Shown: positions 1-6,397 of the stretch, in pieces
Numbering within the stretch: position 1 is the first letter of the stretch
Layout of the letters: each line of letters starts with the position of its first letter
The notes under the pieces: generated by a model
Database searches by the model: none
Seen by the model: the letters and a program-made list of their open reading frames with translations, nothing else
What the model was told of the DNA's origin: nothing
Made by a program: the position numbers and the translations under genes
Assembly: GCA_003153655.1 (NCBI GenBank)
Contig: PMAK01000101.1
Location: forward strand, 950-8,558
DNA length: 7,609 bases
Source: Phycisphaerales bacterium
GTDB taxonomy: Bacteria > Planctomycetota > Phycisphaerae > Tepidisphaerales > Tepidisphaeraceae
Reading direction: 5' to 3'

Positions 1-3
1 CCG

Positions 4-1521
4 TCAAGACAATTCATCCGGAATTTCCGATTCAGACTCCCCATCCGTCTCCTGCCCCATGCCTTCACCAGCCCCATGTTTAACTATTTTCTCGATCTGC
101 TCATCGCTCGCTTCATCCAGCGAAACACCCGCTTTACGCGTCGGTTTCCCACGAAGAATCAAGCTGATCGGCACTTCCGCGTAGGGCAGCAATTCCCGAA
201 ACCGATTGATCATGAACCGCTGATACGCTTCGTCGAAATATTTCGTGTTATTCACAAAAAGCACAATCGTCGGCGGCGCCACCCCCGTCTGCGTCGCGTA
301 ATAAATCCGAGCCTTACGTCCGCTCGGCGTGCTCGGTTGCTTTTCCGTTAAAATCTGCCGCACCACCCGATTCAACTGCCCCGTCGTCAATCGCATGTTC
401 GTCTGCTTGAATAAAAACTGCGCCTCATCCACGACCGCCTGCACATTTCTCCCATCTTTGGCCGTGATAAACGCGATCGGCGCATATTTAATATGCTTCA
501 ATTCCTCGTCCAGATACTCGCGAAATTCCTCCATCACCTTCGCATCATCCACAGTCCCATCCGCCACTTCCTTGCGAGTCTCCTTCAATTTCTTCAGCGT
601 CAAATCCCATTTGCTCACCACAATCAGCACCGGCTTAAACTGATCCGCGATATATTTCGCCAGCTTCTTATCCGGCTCGCTCACCGGGTCCGTCCCATCC
701 ACCAGCATCATCACCACGTCCGCACGCCGAATCGATCGCTGCGCCCGGTGATAGCTGTAAAACTCGATGTCGTTGGTCACCATCCGGCGCTTTTTCCTCA
801 CGCCCGCCGTGTCAATCACGATCAGCGTCTTCCCATCCTTCTCCACGCGAACGTCAATGCTGTCCCGCGTCGTCCCCGGAATCTCCGAAACAATCACCCG
901 ATTCGGATCACCCTGGTAAAGCCCCGCAATCGCATTCACCAGTGTGCTCTTCCCCGCGTTCCGCTTCCCCACAATCGCCAGCATCATCTGCGGCAACGGC
1001 ATCTCCGTCGGTGCATCCGACAGATCAACATCCTTCTCGATCGCCGCCAATATCAATTCCAAATTCCGCCCGCGCAAAGCCGACACCCCGATCGGCGTCC
1101 CCAGCCCCAGCCGCGCAAAATCCCCCAGCACGACATCCGTATTCGGCCCATCAGCCTTGTTCGCCACCAGAACCGTCTTAATCCCCTTCCGCCGCAGCAG
1201 AGCCGCGATCTCCTCATCCGCCGTCGTCAATCCATCCTGGCAATCCACGATAAACAGCACGAGATCCGCCCGCCCCATCGCGATCTCGATCTGCTCGTGA
1301 ATGTTCTCCGTCAACTGAGTCGGATCGACGAACCCGTACCCGCCCGTATCTACAAGTTCGACAAACCGCCCATTGACCCAAAGCGGAATCGAAACCCGAT
1401 CCCGCGTAACCCCCGGCATGTCCTGAACGATGCTTATCCGCTTACCCGTCAAGGCATTAAGCAGACTACTCTTCCCAACGTTGGGCCGGCCGACAATCGC
1501 AATGAAAGGCATGGTTGGCAT
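4..1521 (-). CDS. der: Ribosome-associated double GTPase Der (EngA)
   Basis: Der is a cytoplasmic GTPase needed for late assembly of the 50S ribosomal subunit. The 505-residue protein has the full family layout: a first G domain with Walker A GRPNVGKS (residues 11-18), DTGG (58-61) and NKAD (121-124); a second G domain with GKRNAGKS (185-192), DTAG (237-240) and a G4 motif reading SKWD (303-306); and a C-terminal KH-like domain (about 385-470) with the usual ending around LILRGKPTRK. An acidic tail of about 40 residues follows, which many Der proteins lack. In the second G4 motif Ser replaces the usual Asn of NKWD. The start is ATG 1521; an in-frame ATG three codons later fits equally well, and neither has a clear Shine-Dalgarno sequence. 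The gene ends in TGA. Identification is secure; the start is uncertain by a few codons. Confidence 0.97.
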   Translation of the reverse strand: MPTMPFIAIVGRPNVGKSSLLNALTGKRISIVQDMPGVTRDRVSIPLWVNGRFVELVDTGGYGFVDPTQLTENIHEQIEIAMGRADLVLFIVDCQDGLTTADEEIAALLRRKGIKTVLVANKADGPNTDVVLGDFARLGLGTPIGVSALRGRNLELILAAIEKDVDLSDAPTEMPLPQMMLAIVGKRNAGKSTLVNAIAGLYQGDPNRVIVSEIPGTTRDSIDVRVEKDGKTLIVIDTAGVRKKRRMVTNDIEFYSYHRAQRSIRRADVVMMLVDGTDPVSEPDKKLAKYIADQFKPVLIVVSKWDLTLKKLKETRKEVADGTVDDAKVMEEFREYLDEELKHIKYAPIAFITAKDGRNVQAVVDEAQFLFKQTNMRLTTGQLNRVVRQILTEKQPSTPSGRKARIYYATQTGVAPPTIVLFVNNTKYFDEAYQRFMINRFRELLPYAEVPISLILRGKPTRKAGVSLDEASDEQIEKIVKHGAGEGMGQETDGESESEIPDELS

Positions 1522-1640
1522 AAATAATTTCGCAAAAAATAGGCCGGAATTGGCTCGATGAATAGCTCACTTCAAGCGTTATTACCAAGAAAAGCAAGCG
1601 CGTAACCCACCAGCCCCGAATTGAACGCAACTATTTAGCG

Positions 1641-1657
1641 GGCGACCAAAGGTCGCC
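1641..1657. repeat. Perfect 7-bp inverted repeat (hairpin)
   Basis: GGCGACC (1641-1647) and GGTCGCC (1651-1657) are perfect inverted repeats around an AAA loop. On the minus strand the hairpin would sit in the RNA between the oxidoreductase and der. It is not followed by a T run on either strand, so it is not a classical intrinsic terminator. It could stabilise a 3' end or be part of the der leader. Confidence 0.45.
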
Positions 1658-1678
1658 GGATTCCCCGCACGACACCCC

Positions 1679-1705
1679 AAAAAAATCTAAAAAATCCCCG
1701 GATTT
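1679..1705 (-). terminator. Possible weak terminator after the oxidoreductase
   Basis: Read on the minus strand, AAATCC and GGATTT (1700-1705 with 1692-1697) form a short stem with a very small loop and run straight into six T, followed after three bases by seven more T (1685-1679). The T runs suit an intrinsic terminator for the oxidoreductase transcript. The stem is short and A/T-rich and lies about 250 bp past the stop, so the call is tentative. Confidence 0.22.
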
Positions 1706-1880
1706 CTCAAAAATACGACCAAAACCTTCACCCAATGCGCACATAGATAGAGGGCTGCGCTTTTTTTTAGTTGCAGGCGCCAGGCAATACCAGCGAGGAA
1801 ATACCATGATCACCCATTCAAAACCAAAACCCCAAGAGCCAATCCAATTCCGAGGGAGAAGAGAGGGGGAAAAATCGAAA

Positions 1881-1930
1881 AACCGGACATTCCGAGACAT
1901 TTCGGGACATTCCGAGACATTTCCGGACAT
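1881..1930. repeat. Five tandem 10-bp repeats
   Basis: Five consecutive decamers all end in GACAT: AACCGGACAT, TCCGAGACAT, TTCGGGACAT, TCCGAGACAT, TTCCGGACAT. Units 2 and 4 are identical, so there is also a 20-bp higher-order period. The array sits 23 bp beyond the oxidoreductase stop codon. The 10-bp spacing is close to one DNA helix turn, so each unit would face the same side of the helix. There are no spacers, so this is not a CRISPR array. Function is unknown. Confidence 0.8.
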
Positions 1931-1937
1931 CAAACTC

Positions 1938-1951
1938 CCGGCCCAAGCCGG
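1938..1951 (-). repeat. Short hairpin directly after the oxidoreductase stop
   Basis: CCGGC (1938-1942) and GCCGG (1947-1951) form a 5-bp GC stem with a 4-base loop, starting 1 bp past the oxidoreductase stop codon. On the minus strand only three T follow after GAG, so it is at best a poor intrinsic terminator. It may protect the mRNA 3' end. Confidence 0.3.
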
Positions 1952-1952
1952 T

Positions 1953-3011
1953 TCATCTCACATCCACCGGCGAACCATTCTTCCGCGCTGACTCATACAT
2001 CGCCTGAATGATCGCAACCGCCTTCCGCGCCTCCGGACCAAAAGTTTCCGCCTCTTCCCCGCGCTCCCATGCTTCATAAACGGCAAGCATGTTCTTACCA
2101 TGCAAATCCAATCCAATATCCGTCGCCGCCTTCCCACCCCCGCTGTCCTTCGCCTTCGCTGGACTCAGCCGCTCAAGCAATTCCGCATCCCCAGGCAACG
2201 GCGTCTTAAACTCAAATCGCTTCAACCCATTCTCACTGATCGCCGTCCCAAACTCCCCGCCAATCTCAATCCGCACCGGCCCCCCGGGCCACATCCCGGT
2301 CGTGCTCACATACGTGCCATACGCCCCATTCTCAAATTGCAGCGCACACGTCAGCGTATCCTCAACCTCAATCTTCGGATGAATCCGACTCGAAGCATAC
2401 GCGCTCACCGTCTTCACCGGCCCAACGATCCACTGCATGAGATCAACCTGATGCACACCCTGATTCATCACCGCCCCGCCGCCGTCCATCTTCCACGTCC
2501 CGCGCCATCCCCCCTCTTCATAATATTGATCCGTCCGATACCAAGGCGTAATCACCCCCGCCCAGGAAATCCTGCCAAACCGATTTTCCCGCACCGCCTG
2601 CCGCAGCGCCCGATTCGCCTCATTCCACCGATTCTGAAAAACCCCGGCCAGCTTGACGCCCCGCTTCTTCGCAACCGCAACCATCTCATCAATCCGATCC
2701 GGCTGAATCTCCATAGGCTTCTCAACCAGAACATTCAGCCCGCGCTCCATCGCCGCAATCACCGGCCCCTTATGATCCCCGCTAGGCGTGCAAACATGCA
2801 CCGAATCCAGCTTCTCCTTCTTCAACATCTCCAAAAGATCGGTGTAAATCGGAACCGAAACGCTATTCTTATCCAGCGCCTTCTTCCCCTTTTCATTCTC
2901 AAGATCACACACACAAACAAGCTGGCAATTGGGCAGTTTCTTCATGGATCGCACATGCAACTCGCCGACCACGCCCGTACCAACCACCGCGATGCGCCAT
3001 TGTCGAGACAT
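1953..3011 (-). CDS. Gfo/Idh/MocA family NAD(P)-dependent oxidoreductase
   Basis: This is a probable cytoplasmic NAD(P)-dependent dehydrogenase acting on a sugar, inositol or sugar nucleotide; the substrate cannot be read from sequence. Counted from the chosen ATG the protein has 352 residues. The N-terminal Rossmann domain has GTGVVG (11-16), an acidic residue at the end of the second strand (D36, suggesting NAD over NADP) and the family EKP motif (97-99). The C-terminal domain contains the GGWRGTWKMDGGGAVMNQG stretch (167-185) followed by H187 and D190, the usual catalytic region; this resembles WlbA/WbpB-like sugar oxidoreductases. The frame stays open to 3104, but ATG 3011 is preferred: GGGAGG lies 8 bases upstream, the Rossmann fold starts right after it, and the longer version would add a meaningless 31-residue extension. 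The gene starts 70 bp after the toxin stop. It ends in TGA. Confidence 0.93.
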   Translation of the reverse strand: MSRQWRIAVVGTGVVGELHVRSMKKLPNCQLVCVCDLENEKGKKALDKNSVSVPIYTDLLEMLKKEKLDSVHVCTPSGDHKGPVIAAMERGLNVLVEKPMEIQPDRIDEMVAVAKKRGVKLAGVFQNRWNEANRALRQAVRENRFGRISWAGVITPWYRTDQYYEEGGWRGTWKMDGGGAVMNQGVHQVDLMQWIVGPVKTVSAYASSRIHPKIEVEDTLTCALQFENGAYGTYVSTTGMWPGGPVRIEIGGEFGTAISENGLKRFEFKTPLPGDAELLERLSPAKAKDSGGGKAATDIGLDLHGKNMLAVYEAWERGEEAETFGPEARKAVAIIQAMYESARKNGSPVDVR

Positions 3012-3025
3012 TGGACTAGCCTCCC
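3012..3025 (-). promoter_or_regulatory. Strong ribosome binding site of the oxidoreductase
   Basis: On the minus strand GGGAGG (3025-3020) lies 8 bases before ATG 3011. This decides the start in favour of 3011 over the upstream open frame. It is the best Shine-Dalgarno sequence in the window. Confidence 0.75.
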
Positions 3026-3045
3026 AGAAATAATTTGGAAATCGA

Positions 3046-3074
3046 ATGCTAAGGCACCAGCGCGCAGCGAACAA
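3046..3074 (-). promoter_or_regulatory. Weak promoter candidate for the oxidoreductase
   Basis: On the minus strand TTGTTC (3074-3069) and TAGCAT (3051-3046) are separated by 17 bp in the toxin-oxidoreductase gap. The match to sigma-70 is only moderate (3/6 and 4/6). It would give a leader of roughly 28 bases containing the GGGAGG site. Cotranscription from the toxin genes is an equally simple alternative. Confidence 0.22.
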
Positions 3075-3081
3075 GCAGGAG

Positions 3082-3492
3082 CTATTGCACAGTCCAATCT
3101 TCAATCGCCAAATCTGGAATGCGGCTAAACGCGCTATCGCGCGTCACAAGTGTCGCTCCGAGATCGGATGCGGTGGCAGCGATCCAAAGATCGTTTTCAG
3201 CCAAGGATGTGCCGCGCGATGCCATTTCTCTTTTGATGACCGCGTAGTGATCCGCGACCCCTTCAGAAATAGGCTGGCATGCAATGAATCCAAATAATCC
3301 GTCCGCACGGGTCTGCAAAGAATCTCGTTTCTTTCCAGCAGATAAGCGCGCGATGCCGTATAGAATTTCGCCTCTGACAATTGCCGATGTACAGACGCGA
3401 TCTCCTGGCGCGACCGCCGCAAGCTTGGCGGTTACATTCGGCGCGTCTTCCATCAGGTCGCTGAAAACATTTGTATCGATCAAGAAGAGCAA
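3082..3492 (-). CDS. vapC: VapC-like PIN-domain ribonuclease toxin
   Basis: This 136-residue protein is a PIN-domain endoribonuclease, the toxin half of a type II toxin-antitoxin pair that cleaves RNA (often tRNA or rRNA) when the antitoxin is lost. It shows the four acidic residues of the metal site in the expected order: D6 in LIDTNVFSDLM, E42 in VRGEILYG, D101 in ENDLWIAATA and D119 in LVTRDSAF. The length is typical. The start is TTG 3492, because no ATG or GTG lies between the in-frame stop at 3514-3516 and the conserved first strand; AAGGGGA stands 8 bases before it. The gene begins 21 bp after the antitoxin stop, the usual antitoxin-first arrangement with coupled expression. All catalytic residues are present, so it is likely active. 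Target RNA is unknown. Confidence 0.9.
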   Translation of the reverse strand: MLFLIDTNVFSDLMEDAPNVTAKLAAVAPGDRVCTSAIVRGEILYGIARLSAGKKRDSLQTRADGLFGFIACQPISEGVADHYAVIKREMASRGTSLAENDLWIAATASDLGATLVTRDSAFSRIPDLAIEDWTVQ

Positions 3493-3507
3493 TGCTCGGT
3501 TCCCCTT
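3493..3507 (-). promoter_or_regulatory. Ribosome binding site deciding the vapC TTG start
   Basis: AAGGGGA (3507-3501 on the minus strand) lies 8 bases upstream of TTG 3492 in the 21-bp gap after the antitoxin stop. It supports an uncommon TTG start, which would keep toxin translation below that of the ATG-started antitoxin. Confidence 0.55.
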
Positions 3508-3513
3508 GGTGAT

Positions 3514-3780
3514 TTATTTATCTGTGTCCCGCACTTTGTCGAATACGCCCGTAAAATCCGTTTTGGATGCGCCTTCTTCTATCAGGCGTTCCATTTCCGC
3601 CACGTCCTCCGCCGAAACCTTAGGCAAAGTTTTCATGGCTTGCAGAATCGCCGACGGCATTCCGAGTTCAGCAGGATGGGAGCCGGAGTATTGGATTTCG
3701 ACGATCTCTCCCACCGGCAATTGGACCGCTTTTTCCGGCACAAATACTTTCCCATCGAATCGAGCCCGAACCGTTGACAT
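3514..3780 (-). CDS. Antitoxin of the vapC pair, AF2212/DUF104-like
   Basis: This 88-residue protein is the probable antitoxin for the PIN toxin immediately downstream. The N-terminal 30 residues (VRARFDGKVFVPEKAVQLPVG, then EIVEIQY) match the beta-strand pattern of AF2212/DUF104-type antitoxins, where a short hydrophobic beta hairpin replaces the more common AbrB or ribbon-helix-helix DNA-binding domain. The C-terminal half (about 43-80) is mostly helical and charged (SAEDVAEMERLIEEGASK), as expected for a tail that wraps the toxin active site. The start is ATG 3780; a TATAAT box ends six bases before it. The gene lies 48 bp after the tyrS stop. The family call rests on pattern recognition of the N-terminus; the role rests on that plus position. 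Confidence 0.75.
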   Translation of the reverse strand: MSTVRARFDGKVFVPEKAVQLPVGEIVEIQYSGSHPAELGMPSAILQAMKTLPKVSAEDVAEMERLIEEGASKTDFTGVFDKVRDTDK

Positions 3781-3786
3781 CTCTTC

Positions 3787-3792
3787 ATTATA
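3787..3792 (-). promoter_or_regulatory. Consensus -10 box of the toxin-antitoxin pair, leaderless geometry
   Basis: A perfect TATAAT on the minus strand (3792-3787) ends six bases before the antitoxin ATG. Transcription starting about seven bases downstream would begin at or next to the A of ATG, giving a leaderless mRNA. No good -35 hexamer is present at 16-18 bp, so an activator, another sigma factor or autoregulation by the toxin-antitoxin complex may matter. GAAGAG touches the ATG and is too close to act as a Shine-Dalgarno sequence. Confidence 0.45.
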
Positions 3793-3828
3793 CCGTTCGT
3801 CGCGGAATAATCTTGAAAAAACTACGGG

Positions 3829-5109
3829 TTAGGTCACGCGCAATTCCGGCAAGAGCCGGGCAAACTTCCGGTTTCCGAGTTGGATGACTGCCGAGTCGCT
3901 TAGCTCTATTATCTGCGCCGCTTGGCCAGGCGATAACTGTACTGACTGTGGTTTTGGATTGTGAAAACGCACAGCAACGTCGTGTTGAAAGTACTTATGG
4001 CCGTTAATCCGCACTGCGCCCTCTTTAATCTTCCGAAAGCCTTCACTCTTGGAAGTAACAAATCCGACGATGACGAGAATTGTCGCAACGCTTTGAACGC
4101 TGTAGCCAATCACCCATTCCGGCATTTCCTCCGGCACACCCCCATGCGTCGTCTTCACAAACTCCGCCTCCGCCGCATCCGCAGCCTGCGAATCATGCAA
4201 CCACGAAATAATCCATTTCGCCAACGCCGCCTTCGCATCACGCGGATTCTTCGCAATCGCCGGCTTAAACTCCTCCGGCTCAAGATCCGTCAGCAGCGTG
4301 TAATAATTCTCCAGCAGATGGTCCGGCAATCGCATGATCTTCCCAAACATCCCGTCCGGCCCCGACGGCGCATCCGTCACGCCAACATAATTCCCCTTGC
4401 TCTTCGACATCTTCATCTGCCCATCGGTCCCAACCAGCAGCGGCGTCACCATCACAACCTGCGATTCCTTCCCTTCCTCTTTCTGAAATTCGCGCCCGAC
4501 CAGATTGTTAAACAGTTGATCGCTGCCCCCCATCTCCACATCCGCATCAATCACAACGCTGTCCCAACCCTGCAGCAGCGGATAGATAAACTCATGAATC
4601 CGAATGTCCCCGCCGGCCTGATACCGCTCCTTAAAACTATCCCGATCCAACATCTGGGCCACCGACTTGCGGCTGGCCAGCTTGATCAGATCGATCAGGT
4701 TCATCGCCCCCAGCCACTCGCCGTTATATCGAACCTCGAGCCGCTGCGGATCCGTCAAAAGAATCTTCTCGATCTGCGAAACATACGTCCGGGCATTGGC
4801 ATCAATCTGCTCCCCGCTCAACACCGGCCGTGTGGCGTTTCGTCCCGATGGATCCCCCACCCGAGCGGTATAGTCCCCGATGATCAAAACCGCTTTATGC
4901 CCAAACTCCTGAAACTGCCGAATCACTTTCAGCGGCACCGCATGCCCAAGCGTCACATCCGGAGCCGTAGGATCCATCCCAAACTTGATCCGAAGCGGCT
5001 TCCCCGATTCCGCGCTCCTCTTCAGCTTCCGGCGCAAATCCTCCTCGGTAAGAATTCGCTCGCAACGACGAGAGAGCGCCCGGATTTGATCGTCGATCGA
5101 TATTGGCAT
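3829..5109 (-). CDS. tyrS: Tyrosyl-tRNA synthetase (class Ic)
   Basis: This enzyme charges tRNA-Tyr with tyrosine using ATP in the cytoplasm. From ATG 5109 it has 426 residues. The catalytic domain shows KFGMDPTAPDVTLGHAV (42-58), where TLGH is the HIGH-type motif with Thr in place of the first His; GDYTARVGDPSGR (78-90); GGSDQLFN (194-201); and a perfect KMSKS (233-237). The C-terminal region (about 350-426) is an S4-type RNA-binding domain (EGAVRINGHKY). The overall layout fits the TyrZ-like bacterial TyrRS group. The frame is open up to a TTG at 5148, but that codon lies inside a good promoter -35 box, so ATG 5109 is preferred. No Shine-Dalgarno sequence precedes it. The gene ends in TAA, 48 bp before the antitoxin. 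Confidence 0.95.
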   Translation of the reverse strand: MPISIDDQIRALSRRCERILTEEDLRRKLKRSAESGKPLRIKFGMDPTAPDVTLGHAVPLKVIRQFQEFGHKAVLIIGDYTARVGDPSGRNATRPVLSGEQIDANARTYVSQIEKILLTDPQRLEVRYNGEWLGAMNLIDLIKLASRKSVAQMLDRDSFKERYQAGGDIRIHEFIYPLLQGWDSVVIDADVEMGGSDQLFNNLVGREFQKEEGKESQVVMVTPLLVGTDGQMKMSKSKGNYVGVTDAPSGPDGMFGKIMRLPDHLLENYYTLLTDLEPEEFKPAIAKNPRDAKAALAKWIISWLHDSQAADAAEAEFVKTTHGGVPEEMPEWVIGYSVQSVATILVIVGFVTSKSEGFRKIKEGAVRINGHKYFQHDVAVRFHNPKPQSVQLSPGQAAQIIELSDSAVIQLGNRKFARLLPELRVT

Positions 5110-5119
5110 TGGGGACGGA

Positions 5120-5148
5120 ATTGTAAGAAGCACGCCCGCATCCGGCAA
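5120..5148 (-). promoter_or_regulatory. tyrS promoter, near-leaderless
   Basis: On the minus strand TTGCCG (5148-5143) and TACAAT (5125-5120) are exactly 17 bp apart, matching sigma-70 at 4/6 and 5/6 positions. The predicted start point is near 5113, only about four bases before ATG 5109. The upstream TTG codon that could extend the frame is part of the -35 box and would not be in the mRNA. No tyrosine T-box leader is possible with so short a 5' end. Confidence 0.5.
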
Positions 5149-5149
5149 C

Positions 5150-5171
5150 GAAGGGCGTCGCGTCGCGCTTC
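5150..5171. promoter_or_regulatory. Imperfect palindrome between divergent -35 boxes
   Basis: GAAGGGCG (5150-5157) and CGCGCTTC (5164-5171) are inverted repeats with a single mismatch around a 6-base centre. The repeat fills the space between the -35 boxes proposed for tyrS (5143-5148) and for the divergent glycosyltransferase (5173-5178), so it could be a shared operator. The low complexity of the GCGTCGCGTCGCG core means chance is also possible. Confidence 0.25.
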
Positions 5172-5172
5172 A

Positions 5173-5201
5173 TTGCCAAAGACCCGGCACGCTTGTAGCT
5201 T
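5173..5201 (+). promoter_or_regulatory. Candidate promoter of the glycosyltransferase
   Basis: TTGCCA (5173-5178, 5/6 to consensus) is followed after 17 bp by TAGCTT (5196-5201, only 3/6). The start point would fall within a few bases of ATG 5210, the same near-leaderless layout seen for tyrS on the other strand. The poor -10 keeps confidence low. Confidence 0.25.
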
Positions 5202-5209
5202 CAGACCCC

Positions 5210-6388
5210 ATGCGAAGAAGCGAGGCGCTGCCGGCATGGGGTTGCGCAGCCGCCGTTGCCGTCGCGTTTTTTCTTACCTGGCCATTCGCAGACCTTCCGT
5301 TCAACGACGACTGGTCCTACGCATTCACCGCCCGGCAACTCGCGCAAACGGGCCACCTGACCTACAACGGCTGGGCCGCTCCCTCGATTATCCCGCAGGC
5401 GTATTGGGGCGCACTGATTATTCGCATTTTCGGCTTCTCGTTCACCGCGCTGCGCATCGGCACTCTTCCGTTTGCGATGGCATCGGCCGCGATCTGCTAT
5501 TTGCTGGCGCGCCGCTGCGGGCTGTCTCGCAACTCCGCCGTCTTCGCCGGCCTGACCTTAGCGCTTGGCCCCTTATTTCTTCCACTGACCACGTCGTTCA
5601 TGACCGACGTTCCCGGCTTGATGTATATGCTGCTGTCACTATATGCCCTCATTCGCTGCGATGAATCAACCGTTTGCACTAAGCAAAAGTCCTGGCTCAC
5701 TGTCGGAGCGCTGACAGCGCTCCTGGGCGGAATGAACCGGCAAATCGTCTGGATCGTCCCGCTGGCGATCTTGCCTTATCTGATGATTCGACGTCGCCGC
5801 GACGCCGGATTCCAGGCCGCCGCGGCGGTGGCTTGGATCATCGTGCTAATGGGCGCGATCGTGACCACCCAGTGGTTCAACGCCCAGCCCTATGCGATTC
5901 TCGACATCACGCTGCATGAATCCCTCAGCTTGATTTTCCAGGCGCCGCAGCGTCTGTGGCAAACGTTCCTCGCCCTCTGGCTGACAACGGCGATGCTCGC
6001 GTTACCGGCACTGCTGCTTGCGAGCCTCGTAGCCCTCCGCGATCTGCTGGCCCATCGGAAAAGTCCGCGCGCCCTGATGGCGCTGGCGACGATGACGGTC
6101 ATCGTGGTGTTCCTGATCCGTTTTCCGCGGTTTCTTGAGATGCCATGGCTCGGCAACATGCTGACGCCGCAGGGAATTCTTGGCAAAGTCGAAATCCTCG
6201 GGCATCGCCCGACGGTGTTGCCGCGATTGCTTCGTCAGATCGTCGGAGCCATCGTGTGGGCGGTGACGGCATTGATTGTGACCGATCTCGTCACATCGTT
6301 CCCGCATTCACGCAAAGCCGGCGCACGGCTGCGCGATCGTGTCAGGAGAATGCCGTCCGCGGTAATCTGCCTCGTCATTCTCGCGTGA
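5210..6388 (+). pseudogene. GT39/ArnT-like membrane glycosyltransferase, N-terminal part cut by in-frame TGA
   Basis: This is the first 392 residues of a polytopic GT-C fold glycosyltransferase of the GT39/ArnT/PMT type, which transfers a sugar from a polyprenyl-phosphate donor on the outer face of the inner membrane. A first membrane segment (about 9-27) is followed by the loop FNDDWSYAF (31-39), whose Asp pair (D33/D34) matches the catalytic acidic site of the fold. Several hydrophobic segments follow, among them about 65-82, 110-128, 135-146, 162-190, 205-221, 250-275, 290-305, 340-358 and one just before the stop. A TGA at codon 393 ends translation inside a hydrophobic segment, and the same frame continues in family-like sequence to 6934. 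The start at ATG 5210 has no Shine-Dalgarno sequence and is divergent from tyrS. It is probably a nonsense-mutated gene; a sequencing error is the main alternative. Confidence 0.8.
6386..6388 (+). other. In-frame TGA dividing the glycosyltransferase
   Basis: Reading frame 2 runs from ATG 5210 to TAA 6932-6934 (575 codons) with this single interruption. The residues around it read CLVILA, stop, AYTVVLLSRVGRD, and they look continuous. A Trp (TGG) or Arg (CGA) codon would need one base change. der and the oxidoreductase end in TGA, so general recoding of TGA as an amino acid is unlikely here. Confidence 0.85.
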
Positions 6389-6397
6389 GCTTACACG

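Larger units (their letters stand above)
1522..1952. other. Intergenic stretch between the oxidoreductase and der, no convincing gene
   Basis: This 431-bp stretch separates two minus-strand genes. It holds a short hairpin directly after the oxidoreductase stop (1938-1951), five tandem 10-bp units (1881-1930), an eight-T run (1761-1768), an A/T-rich hairpin followed by T runs on the minus strand (1679-1705) and a perfect 7-bp GC-rich inverted repeat (1641-1657). The one open frame over it (minus strand, 1631-1933) begins inside the tandem repeat and has no recognisable domain or ribosome site. No tRNA-like fold was seen. The der promoter should lie in its left part, but no good -35/-10 pair stands out. 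Confidence 0.6.

Noticed and set aside
493..1527. Long plus-strand open frame opposite der
   Set aside because: Exact antisense of a confident der gene; Arg/His/Pro-rich product typical of shadow frames in GC-rich DNA.
1737..1768. Plus-strand intrinsic terminator: GCGCA/TGCGC stem before eight T
   Set aside because: Stem is only 5 bp with a 14-base loop, and no plus-strand gene lies upstream of it; an antisense RNA cannot be excluded but is unsupported.
1881..1930. CRISPR array
   Set aside because: Units are 10 bp and contiguous with no spacers and no cas genes nearby.
1631..1933. 100-residue minus-strand open frame between the oxidoreductase and der
   Set aside because: Starts inside the decamer array, has no ribosome site, no domain and an odd composition; better explained as repeat plus noncoding DNA.
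2100..3128. Long plus-strand open frame opposite the oxidoreductase
   Set aside because: Antisense shadow with Arg/Pro/His-rich composition and no domain.
5110..5148. tyrS starting at TTG 5148 (439 residues)
   Set aside because: The TTG lies in the -35 box of the best promoter in the gap and the added 13 residues show no conservation pattern.
3961..5664. 567-codon plus-strand open frame opposite tyrS and overlapping the glycosyltransferase
   Set aside because: Antisense to tyrS and out of frame with the glycosyltransferase; its length reflects codon bias, not coding.
6386..6388. TGA recoded as an amino acid genome-wide
   Set aside because: der and the oxidoreductase both end naturally in TGA at positions matching normal protein ends.
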